From Nostoc sp. CHAB 5834 (GTDB lineage: Bacteria; Cyanobacteriota; Cyanobacteriia; Cyanobacteriales; Nostocaceae), in contig JAIVFU010000295.1 of assembly GCA_020829485.1 (NCBI GenBank), positions 1-5,157 of the forward strand: a DNA stretch of 5,157 nt, given 5' to 3'. The notes under the pieces are model-generated. The model had not been told where the DNA came from, did not search any database, and worked only from the letters and a program-made list of their open reading frames with translations. Shown piece by piece: positions 1-4,487 of the stretch. Position 1 is the first letter of the stretch. Each line of letters begins with the position of its first letter. The translations under genes were made by a program, and so were the position numbers.

Positions 1-52
1 TCTCTGTCGCAAGGGCCTGCCGAACTTCACTCATCAGGTCTAAAGAGGGCAT
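1..52 (-). CDS. Start of an unidentified gene, cut by the left edge
   Basis: An open frame begins with ATG at 52 and runs off the left edge with 17 codons visible (MPSLDLMSEVRQALATE). A GGAG at 64-67, inside the end of the upstream GIY-YIG gene, could serve as ribosome binding site with an 11-nt spacer. The start lies only 6 nt after the upstream stop, so the two genes would form one minus-strand operon with likely translational coupling. A second in-frame ATG at 34 has no visible ribosome binding site. Too little is present to recognise a family. The call rests only on the open frame, spacing and binding site, so the gene may not be real. Confidence 0.5.
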   Translation of the reverse strand, partial: MPSLDLMSEVRQALATE

Positions 53-58
53 GGGGCT

Positions 59-577
59 TCAAACTCCGTAGAACTGCTGTTTTCTGAACCGTGCCTGGTC
101 GCGAGACTGCTCTGCTTCGACGACCTCAGCAACCTGTTCCGGAGAGACCCTGAAAAATTCCTTGCCCGCGTGCAGCCCTCGGCCCTTCAGGATTGAGTGG
201 GCCTTAGCCTCGACCCAGTGGCGGTCCCACACTTCCAGCGAGTAACGCAGCTGAAACGGTAGCCGGGTGGATTCATTGTTGAGCTGCTGTATGCGCTTGT
301 CAGCCGCCTGGGAGGTCTTCCCCACCTTGCACACCCCTTCATCGAGTGGGCTATGGGCAACGTAAATGTGGCCACCTGCACGCTCAAAGTATTGGCTCAA
401 TGCGTCGAATGAGAAGTCCAGCCAATCATCGCGCAGTGGATGCAACTGCATTACCGCGTGAAGGTCTATATCGGTGGCTCGTGCCAGCCGGCAAAAGAGC
501 AGAGCATGTTTGAGAGGGTTGCCGGCCTCGAAATGACGGTAGAGCGCAGCTATGGAGTTTTTATGGGCATCTTGCAC
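59..577 (-). CDS. GIY-YIG nuclease-like protein (T5orf172/MUG113 type)
   Basis: 172 residues. The C-terminal half has the T5orf172/MUG113 branch of the GIY-YIG fold: HIYV at about 70-73 replaces GIY, KVGKT at 84-88 is the YIG-equivalent strand, followed by KRIQQLN with Arg95 in the usual catalytic-arginine position, then a Glu123 and His127 helix (VEAKAH) and KEFF at 139-142. Residues 1-65 look like a separate helical domain that I do not recognise. Family members occur in phages, plasmids and restriction-associated loci; most are uncharacterised and presumed DNA-binding or nicking enzymes. The start is GTG at 577, preceded directly by an in-frame TGA, so no earlier start is possible. No Shine-Dalgarno is visible, suggesting a leaderless or weakly translated message. 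It is divergent from the membrane protein gene and lies just upstream of a second minus-strand start. The domain call is firm; biological role and catalytic activity are inferred. Confidence 0.85.
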   Translation of the reverse strand: MQDAHKNSIAALYRHFEAGNPLKHALLFCRLARATDIDLHAVMQLHPLRDDWLDFSFDALSQYFERAGGHIYVAHSPLDEGVCKVGKTSQAADKRIQQLNNESTRLPFQLRYSLEVWDRHWVEAKAHSILKGRGLHAGKEFFRVSPEQVAEVVEAEQSRDQARFRKQQFYGV

Positions 578-584
578 TCAACGT

Positions 585-659
585 CTAGGGGATGGATTTA
601 GCCCTTAGCCTGTGCCTAGACTAAGGCTCTCATACTTTTCTTAAAAATGAATCCCCTAG
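585..659. promoter_or_regulatory. Repeat-rich divergent promoter region
   Basis: The 69-bp gap between the divergent GIY-YIG and membrane-protein genes, plus the first codons of the latter, holds several inverted repeats. CTAGGGGAT at 585-593 is the exact reverse complement of ATCCCCTAG at 651-659. GTCTAGG at 583-589 matches CCTAGAC at 615-621 in reverse complement. CCTTAG at 603-608 matches CTAAGG at 621-626. TTAGCC is also repeated directly at 598-603 and 605-610. Three CTAG tetranucleotides occur in 75 bp. Because both genes must start transcription here, the repeats are plausible operator half-sites for one regulator controlling both directions. Promoter boxes are not clear: CATACT at 631-636 could be a -10 element for the plus-strand gene, but no good -35 box is seen. 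Regulatory function is inferred. Confidence 0.5.
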
Positions 660-1063
660 CCACTTTGTCCTTTGCCCTGCAATCCGTGCAATATGTTTTG
701 TGGGGATTTCAGGATTGGGCTATCGAGCGGCTGACGTCACCGTTTAACTCTTCGCAGAACAACTCCGAATCGAAAGACGAGGCACCGTCGTTCTATCTCA
801 AAGCGTCCGTTGTAGCCGTCGCGTTGCTTGCGGCGCAGGTCATTCTCGTGAAGATGGCCGCTCCTATCTTCAGCTGGATGGGCCCCAACGTTGGCAGCTC
901 ATTGCTGTTGGCCATCGTCGGTACGACAGGTGTCTTCTTCCTGACGTTTATGGGCTACAAAGCGTTCAAAGCAACCGTTGGTTTTGTCAGGCAGATGCAT
1001 GCACGGGGGAATGAACTCGCGACAGGAAAGCGGAAGCCCGCGCGTTGGCGCGCTACCGCATGA
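647..1063 (+). CDS. Small two-helix inner-membrane protein, unknown function
   Basis: 138 residues, no recognised family. Two hydrophobic stretches are visible: about 52-73 (LKASVVAVALLAAQVILVKM) and about 84-105 (SSLLLAIVGTTGVFFLTF), joined by a short loop with a WMGPN motif. A polar linker rich in Ser, Asn and acidic residues (about 33-48) separates an aromatic N-terminus from the first helix, and the C-terminus is strongly basic (GKRKPARWR). By the positive-inside rule the basic tail suggests a cytoplasmic C-terminus, hence probably also a cytoplasmic N-terminus. The ATG at 647 has no Shine-Dalgarno; the upstream bases are T/A-rich. If CATACT at 631-636 is the -10 box, the transcript would be almost leaderless. 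The small basic-protein gene follows 42 bp later on the same strand. Such short membrane proteins are common on plasmids and phages, but nothing here fixes a role. Confidence 0.7.
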   Translation: MNPLATLSFALQSVQYVLWGFQDWAIERLTSPFNSSQNNSESKDEAPSFYLKASVVAVALLAAQVILVKMAAPIFSWMGPNVGSSLLLAIVGTTGVFFLTFMGYKAFKATVGFVRQMHARGNELATGKRKPARWRATA

Positions 1064-1068
1064 GACAG

Positions 1069-1099
1069 TCCTGGATAGCTATACGTTTTTTTACCAGGA
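1069..1099 (+). promoter_or_regulatory. Hairpin covering the small gene's ribosome binding site
   Basis: TCCTGG at 1069-1074 is complementary to CCAGGA at 1094-1099. The latter contains AGGA (1096-1099), the Shine-Dalgarno of the gene starting at 1106. Folding would hide the binding site. The 19-nt loop contains the palindrome ATAGCTAT (1075-1082) and a run of seven T (1086-1092). Translation from the upstream membrane-protein gene stops at 1063, just before the left arm, so ribosome passage would not itself open the stem. A regulatory role is inferred; a six-pair stem with a long loop is weak. Confidence 0.3.
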
Positions 1100-1105
1100 A
1101 CTCGT

Positions 1106-1285
1106 ATGAAATCGAATGTCATCACCCTCGTGCTCTCCCAAAGCGACCTCAAGCGTGAAGCCATGGTCCGTGCAGGTCTGTCCCCTCAGGCTCTAGGCAT
1201 GCGAAAGGGTACCCGTGTCGAACGCAGCAAGAAATCTCTCTTGAAATGCGGCCACGTCAAACACAAGTCGAAACTCTGGGCATAA
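1106..1285 (+). CDS. Small highly basic protein (59 aa), unknown function
   Basis: A 59-codon frame from ATG at 1106 to TAA at 1283-1285. AGGA at 1096-1099 lies 6 nt upstream of the ATG and a perfect terminator hairpin begins 16 nt after the stop, which together make a real gene likely despite its size. The product has 9 Lys and 5 Arg against 3 acidic residues; the C-terminal half is especially basic (GMRKGTRVERSKKSLLK, then CGHVKHKSK). It has a single Cys (48) followed by His50 and His53, too few ligands for a classical zinc finger. No signal peptide or membrane segment is seen. The charge suggests nucleic-acid binding, but I do not recognise a family. It probably shares a transcript with the membrane protein gene 42 bp upstream, with a possible extra control by the hairpin over its ribosome binding site. 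Confidence 0.65.
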   Translation: MKSNVITLVLSQSDLKREAMVRAGLSPQALGMRKGTRVERSKKSLLKCGHVKHKSKLWA

Positions 1286-1300
1286 CAACGCTCAAATTCA

Positions 1301-1335
1301 AAGGCTCCACGTATCACTACGTGGAGCCTTTTTCA
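1301..1335. terminator. Shared terminator between convergent genes
   Basis: AAGGCTCCACGTA (1301-1313) pairs perfectly with TACGTGGAGCCTT (1318-1330) around a TCAC loop, followed on the plus strand by a T run to 1333. This is a strong rho-independent terminator for the membrane-protein/small-protein transcript. On the minus strand the same stem is followed by TTTGAATTTG, a weaker U-tract, so it may also end the ybaB-like transcript whose stop codon is about 30 bp away. No other terminator for that gene is seen. Confidence 0.92.
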
Positions 1336-1363
1336 TTTGAAAGGACTGGTTGCCCTTTTTGCC

Positions 1364-1687
1364 TTATGCCAGGCCGGGAATCTTCAGTCCAAAGGGCAGT
1401 GCGCTGCCACCCACGGCGGCAAGCTTCTTCTTGGTGAAGTCTTCCTTTTGCTCGTATGCGTTCTTCGCGGCAATCTGGAACAGGAGGCTCACTGTTTCCG
1501 CATCTTCCGTCAAGGCTTCGGGCTTCATGGAGACTTTGGTAATCTCGCCTTTGCCGTTCATGACGACAGTAACGATACCTTGGGCCTGGCCCTCGAACGA
1601 CGCAACCGCGATTTCGTTTTGCGCTTGTGTCATTTTGGTCTGTAGTTGCTGGATACCCTTGAGCATTCCACCCATGTTTTTCTGCAT
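1364..1687 (-). CDS. ybaB: YbaB/EbfC family nucleoid-associated protein
   Basis: 107 residues, the normal size for the family. It shows the expected order: an N-terminal Gly/Met-rich amphipathic helix (GGMLKGIQQLQTKMTQAQNEI), a beta segment with G-IVTVVMNGKGEITKVSM (family members have a similar G-x-V-x-V-x-x-NG pattern), a short helix after an acidic-Pro segment (KPEAL then TEDAETVSLL), a long C-terminal helix (AAKNAYEQKEDFTKKKLAAV), and the closing GG-LPFGLKIPG, close to the LPPGFKMPF of E. coli YbaB. The family forms dimers that bind DNA as tweezers and can regulate genes or coat DNA. Start ATG at 1687 is supported by GGAG at 1693-1696 with 5-nt spacing. The gene is not beside dnaX or recR, its usual chromosomal partners, so it is probably an element-borne paralogue. 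It seems to be transcribed alone, from an undefined promoter in 1697-1820. Confidence 0.9.
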   Translation of the reverse strand: MQKNMGGMLKGIQQLQTKMTQAQNEIAVASFEGQAQGIVTVVMNGKGEITKVSMKPEALTEDAETVSLLFQIAAKNAYEQKEDFTKKKLAAVGGSALPFGLKIPGLA

Positions 1688-1692
1688 GAATT

Positions 1693-1696
1693 CTCC
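1693..1696 (-). promoter_or_regulatory. Ribosome binding site of the ybaB-like gene
   Basis: GGAG on the minus strand, 5 nt before the ATG at 1687. It fixes the YbaB start and argues against the longer overlapping frame that begins at 1811. Confidence 0.75.
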
Positions 1697-1820
1697 GTCG
1701 TTGCTGATAAGTTGAATTGACCGCCGAAATGTTTCCCGGCTTCAGACCAGTACATGAATGCCTTTTAAATCTACGTGCTCTATGACCCCTATAAAGCTCA
1801 TAAAAAGACATTTACGCAAG

Positions 1821-1847
1821 AAAAAAAGCCCTCGTATGAGGGCTTTT
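1821..1847 (-). terminator. Terminator of the primase gene
   Basis: On the minus strand AAAAGCCCTC and GAGGGCTTTT (arms 1838-1847 and 1824-1833) form a perfect 10-pair stem around a 4-nt loop, followed by a run of seven T (1827-1821, overlapping the last stem pairs). It lies 17 bp after the primase stop. On the plus strand the downstream bases are less T-rich, so it acts mainly on the minus strand. It separates the primase from the ybaB-like gene; the remaining 1697-1820 interval shows no other gene and must hold the ybaB promoter, for which I see no convincing -35/-10 pair. Confidence 0.93.
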
Positions 1848-1864
1848 GAATGATTTTCAAATTA

Positions 1865-3061
1865 TTAGTATTCCGCTGGTCGCCATTTACGCCACGCTGC
1901 GGGGAACCCGTTGGGACCAAGCGTATTGAGAACGTCAAGCCAGTCGACGCTCTTTTGACCCTCGGGAATCATGCCCGGGGGAATGTAAATAGTGACTCGT
2001 TTTCCATCTCGGACCAGACGGTCTGCGAGCACTTCTGCTGAGTGCAAACCGGTACCACTGCGGTCGTTATCTGCCCAAACGACAACATGCCTTACGTGCT
2101 CAGGTATTTCTACCGTTTGCATCAGTGCAGCATTGACACTTGCCCAGATAGGCATCAAGCTGACGGCGTGAGCCGCCAAGGCCGTTTCAATACCTTCAGC
2201 TATTCCAAGAACATCGGAGTCTGCTGGAAACATTTGAATAGCACTACCACGCAGGTCTCCACAGCGAGCCATCATCACTTTCTGCTCAGGAACATTCGCC
2301 TTGTCACCATCTTTCGTGAGATAGATACGGTGGATAGACAGAATTTTCTTTTTGCTGTCCCGGATGGGCGCAATGAGGCACGGATGATGGCCGTAGTAAG
2401 TCCTGGTCTTGATTTCAACATTCGGCAGACTTGGATGGCTGCGAAGCGTTTTACACGGTCCATTCAGCCAACGATTGAGCCCCCGTTTTTCAAGGTACAG
2501 CTCTGCAGGTGAGTTGGCCAGGTCCTGAGAACCTTTCCACACCTCGCAGATTTTTGCGTAAGCCACCTCAGGAGGTACTGTCGGTTTTGGTTCGTACTTT
2601 TTGGACTCAACGGGAGTGTGTTCACCTCGGTTCTCCACCGCGAGCCATTCCGCCACGATATCGAGCGCTTCGGCAAAGGGTATCTTGTTGGCAAACGCTA
2701 AGGTGCGAACGCCTGAGTTTTGAGGCCCGCAAGAGTTGCAGATGCCGCGACCCGTTTCGTTGAAGTGTTCAAACAGGCGGTAGCCGTTGACGCCCCCATG
2801 GTTCGGGCAAGGCACGTGGTATCCGACGGAAGCTAAAGCTTCCCCCAGGCTCGGTGCCTTTTCTTCCAAAATTCGGCCCCAATTCCCTTTCGCCTTCGTT
2901 GTAATCTCTTTCCACGAGTAAGCGGTGCCTTTGGCACCGTAGACCCGGTCTTTGTCGAGTTCTTTATCGGTTGTGGTCATTGTTCCGCTTTTAGTTTTCC
3001 TCAACCGTATAGGCATTGACCAGGACCCTCGGTTTTCAACGACACTGAGCCGAATCCGCAT
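1865..3061 (-). CDS. Toprim-domain DNA primase with N-terminal zinc ribbon
   Basis: 398 residues from the chosen start. Near the N-terminus lies a zinc ribbon with C-x2-H (CPNHGG, 85-88) and C-x2-C (CNSC, 108-111), as in primases that recognise template DNA. A middle region has PAELYLEKRGL (about 185-195), typical of the DUF7146 segment of phage and plasmid primases, then HRIYL and MMARCGDLRGSAIQ. The Toprim domain follows: IAEGIETALAAH with catalytic-type Glu289, and VVVWADNDRSGTG with the D-x-D pair Asp331/Asp333, which bind metal. It should synthesise RNA primers on the element's DNA. No helicase domain is fused, so a helicase would come from elsewhere. I chose ATG 3061 because AGGAGG lies 9 nt upstream; ATGs at 3016 and 2980 (MTTTDKEL, 371 aa) are alternatives. 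The family-like sequence starts only after about residue 30, so the first residues may be a non-conserved extension. A hairpin terminator sits directly before the ribosome binding site. Confidence 0.88.
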   Translation of the reverse strand: MRIRLSVVENRGSWSMPIRLRKTKSGTMTTTDKELDKDRVYGAKGTAYSWKEITTKAKGNWGRILEEKAPSLGEALASVGYHVPCPNHGGVNGYRLFEHFNETGRGICNSCGPQNSGVRTLAFANKIPFAEALDIVAEWLAVENRGEHTPVESKKYEPKPTVPPEVAYAKICEVWKGSQDLANSPAELYLEKRGLNRWLNGPCKTLRSHPSLPNVEIKTRTYYGHHPCLIAPIRDSKKKILSIHRIYLTKDGDKANVPEQKVMMARCGDLRGSAIQMFPADSDVLGIAEGIETALAAHAVSLMPIWASVNAALMQTVEIPEHVRHVVVWADNDRSGTGLHSAEVLADRLVRDGKRVTIYIPPGMIPEGQKSVDWLDVLNTLGPNGFPAAWRKWRPAEY

Positions 3062-3070
3062 TGAATACGG

Positions 3071-3076
3071 CCTCCT
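3071..3076 (-). promoter_or_regulatory. Strong Shine-Dalgarno that decides the primase start
   Basis: AGGAGG on the minus strand, 9 nt before ATG 3061. It is the best ribosome binding site in the window. The U-tract of the preceding hairpin ends directly next to it, so transcripts must pass that hairpin for this site to be used. Confidence 0.7.
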
Positions 3077-3110
3077 AAAGAAAAAACCACCGGACAAGGC
3101 GTCTCGGTGG
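3077..3110 (-). terminator. Terminator-like hairpin abutting the primase ribosome binding site
   Basis: On the minus strand CCACCG (3110-3105) pairs with CGGTGG (3092-3087); inside, GAC pairs with GTC after a one-base bulge (3104), leaving a 5-nt loop. TTTTTT follows at 3086-3081, then CTTT. This is a good intrinsic terminator. It lies 167 bp after the stop of the 349-residue gene and could end that transcript. However, its U-tract ends immediately before the primase Shine-Dalgarno, leaving no room for a promoter between them if ATG 3061 is used. It could therefore be an attenuator in the primase leader. Confidence 0.8.
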
Positions 3111-3276
3111 CGTTCAATCAGATTAGTCTGAAACTGGTTGCGTACCCTGCATCAGCTGCTGGTATGAATCGGATACGGCAAAAACGACGGGAAATGCACC
3201 TCAATGACTCTTAAAAAAAGGACTCGCCCTGTGCGCTTGGTCTAAGTGCCACTGTGGCGCATGACCACACCGCAGC
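3111..3276 (-). other. 166-bp intergenic region before the primase leader hairpin
   Basis: No gene of supportable size is seen on either strand. On the minus strand it holds a T7 run (3213-3219), a short hairpin TCAGA-CTAA-TCTGA around 3118-3131, and a nine-codon frame (MQGTQPVSD, ATG near 3152) lacking a ribosome binding site. If the primase has its own promoter and starts at 3061, that promoter must be here, but I see no convincing -35/-10 pair. The region may be the 5' leader RNA of the primase. Confidence 0.35.
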
Positions 3277-4326
3277 TCAGTGAAGCATCTGGCTGGTGGG
3301 CTGACGAGGGCCGTATGCCCCCACAAATTCCATGCCTTGGTCTACACATACCTTTTCGAGAAGGGCGATGAGCTCGCTAGGCGGTTCTGCGAAAAAGAAT
3401 GGAGGTGCGAGCGCAAGCATGCCTCCTTCGGCCGTGTGCCCCCGCAACTCCGCCACTCCATCCTGTGGAAAGTCTACCGATACACCGCAGGTTTGATAGT
3501 GGACCTTAGACAACTCGACCAGCTGCGCAATTTCTGCTTGGCCAGCTTGCGCGCATTTGAACATTACCTCTGCCATGGAGCAGGGCTTGAGCGCCTGAAC
3601 TAGCTGAGTACCCCATCCGGCGGTATCGAGCATCAGCTTCAGCCTATCACCCAGGGGGGCTCCGTCCCACTGAGCGCCGGGTGTGAACACGTGGCGTTCG
3701 CTCACGTCCAGCACTACGGAAGCAACGAAGTAAAGTACGGTTGCGCGAGACGACTCATAGGCGGGGTCAAACAGAAGCCTTGTTGTATCCAAGTCCCGCG
3801 GTATACCCTGTGTGGCCTCTACAAAGGCTCGCGAGAGGTAGGTAGGTCCCATACGCTGGATGTTCTCTCGTGACAGAAGCGTCGGAAACGTATTGAGTTT
3901 GCCTGCTGGGTTAATGAAACCCGTTGATTTCAACTCCTGAAGCAAGGAAATTGCGTCCAGCTGCTCTTCGGCCAGGGTCAAGGGCGCTTGCATGCTTTCT
4001 TCTGAGACTTGCACCAGGAAGGGAATCGCGAACATCCAAAGGAATTGACTGACCTGCCCATCCGGCCCCGTCAATGCAGGCTTGTCGAGCAGCGGCCATG
4101 CGGACAAGGTCAAAACCCGGTTCTGGCGAATTGCTCCAGTGGATTGTTGCAGTGCCATTTCTAAAGAGAGAAGGACGTGCTCATGCCCCTCGGGAGCACC
4201 TAACTGGGATTGCAATTCACGAAACCCTTGCCTGACGCCCTCCAAAAAATCAGTGATGCTTTCGGCTTCCACCGCACTTTCTGTACCATCGATAAGCTTT
4301 CGAGCAAGTATTTCGCTTGATGTCAT
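3277..4326 (-). CDS. Hypothetical protein (349 aa), unrecognised
   Basis: 349 residues from ATG 4326 (MTSSEILARK...). I do not recognise a family. The protein looks soluble and mostly helical: an acidic N-terminal region with helices, a hydrophobic core segment FLWMFAIPFLVQV (about 95-107), a second one VLYFVASVVLDV (about 197-208), then a Cys-containing region around 249-280 and a closing EFVGAYGP near the C-terminus. The hydrophobic segments are short for membrane spans and more likely buried core. No nucleotide-binding or nuclease motif is apparent. A TTG at 4338 would add four residues; neither start has a clear Shine-Dalgarno. The gene sits alone between the ligA terminator and the primase leader hairpin, with its own upstream region carrying a 17-bp palindrome, so it seems independently controlled. 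Its position among replication genes hints at a DNA-related task, but this is only context. Confidence 0.75.
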   Translation of the reverse strand: MTSSEILARKLIDGTESAVEAESITDFLEGVRQGFRELQSQLGAPEGHEHVLLSLEMALQQSTGAIRQNRVLTLSAWPLLDKPALTGPDGQVSQFLWMFAIPFLVQVSEESMQAPLTLAEEQLDAISLLQELKSTGFINPAGKLNTFPTLLSRENIQRMGPTYLSRAFVEATQGIPRDLDTTRLLFDPAYESSRATVLYFVASVVLDVSERHVFTPGAQWDGAPLGDRLKLMLDTAGWGTQLVQALKPCSMAEVMFKCAQAGQAEIAQLVELSKVHYQTCGVSVDFPQDGVAELRGHTAEGGMLALAPPFFFAEPPSELIALLEKVCVDQGMEFVGAYGPRQPTSQMLH

Positions 4327-4370
4327 ATTGCAATTCAAAGTTAAGGGAGTAGTGTACCTTAAAATTTACA

Positions 4371-4456
4371 TTGGGGCTAAATTTTATACGGGATTTTACT
4401 GTGGCCGGAGTATTTCAGAAATACTAATATTTTGATAAGACGGTAGTTAGCCCCAA
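4371..4456. promoter_or_regulatory. Promoter/operator region of the 349-residue gene
   Basis: TTGGGGCTAA at 4371-4380 is the exact reverse complement of TTAGCCCCAA at 4447-4456. Between them is the near-perfect palindrome AGTATTTCAGAAATACT (4409-4425), two 8-base arms around one base, the form of a dimeric repressor site. On the minus strand TATAAA at 4388-4383 is a good -10 candidate, giving a leader of about 50 nt; the -35 position falls at the edge of the palindrome, where the hexamer is poor. A protein bound there would block or assist polymerase. The right arm of the outer repeat also lies just past the U-tract of the ligA terminator. Operator function is inferred. Confidence 0.55.
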
Positions 4457-4484
4457 AGAAAAAGCCGGGTAAGAAACCCGGCTT
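4453..4484 (-). terminator. Terminator of ligA
   Basis: On the minus strand AAGCCGGGT (4484-4476) pairs perfectly with ACCCGGCTT (4470-4462) around a 5-nt loop, followed by TTTTTCTTT. It begins 4 bp after the ligA stop codon. It makes ligA a separate unit from the 349-residue gene. Confidence 0.94.
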
Positions 4485-4487
4485 AGT

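Noticed and set aside
1317..1811. Minus-strand 164-codon frame overlapping the ybaB-like gene
   Set aside because: It is out of frame with a clear YbaB protein over most of its length, has no ribosome binding site at 1811, and its product is low-complexity basic sequence typical of a shadow frame.
2042..2512. Plus-strand 156-codon frame inside the primase
   Set aside because: It is antisense to well-conserved primase motifs, with no ribosome binding site and no recognisable product.
3062..3097. TTG start at 3097 for the primase
   Set aside because: It would place the first codons inside the terminator hairpin and the Shine-Dalgarno; ATG 3061 with AGGAGG 9 nt upstream is much better.
3128..3152. 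Nine-codon leader peptide (MQGTQPVSD) before the primase hairpin
   Set aside because: No ribosome binding site and no run of regulatory codons; it is too short to support from sequence alone.
3280..3603. Plus-strand frame antisense to the end of the 349-residue gene
   Set aside because: No ribosome binding site or promoter context; it reads as a shadow of the minus-strand frame, which is longer and better bounded by control signals.
4082..4435. Plus-strand frame running through the promoter region of the 349-residue gene
   Set aside because: It crosses the AT-rich intergenic region and the palindrome; composition changes abruptly there and no start signal is visible.
4371..4456. Integron attC-like site suggested by the long inverted repeat
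   Set aside because: The arms do not match the GTTRRRY/RYYYAAC core sites, and no integrase or cassette structure is present.
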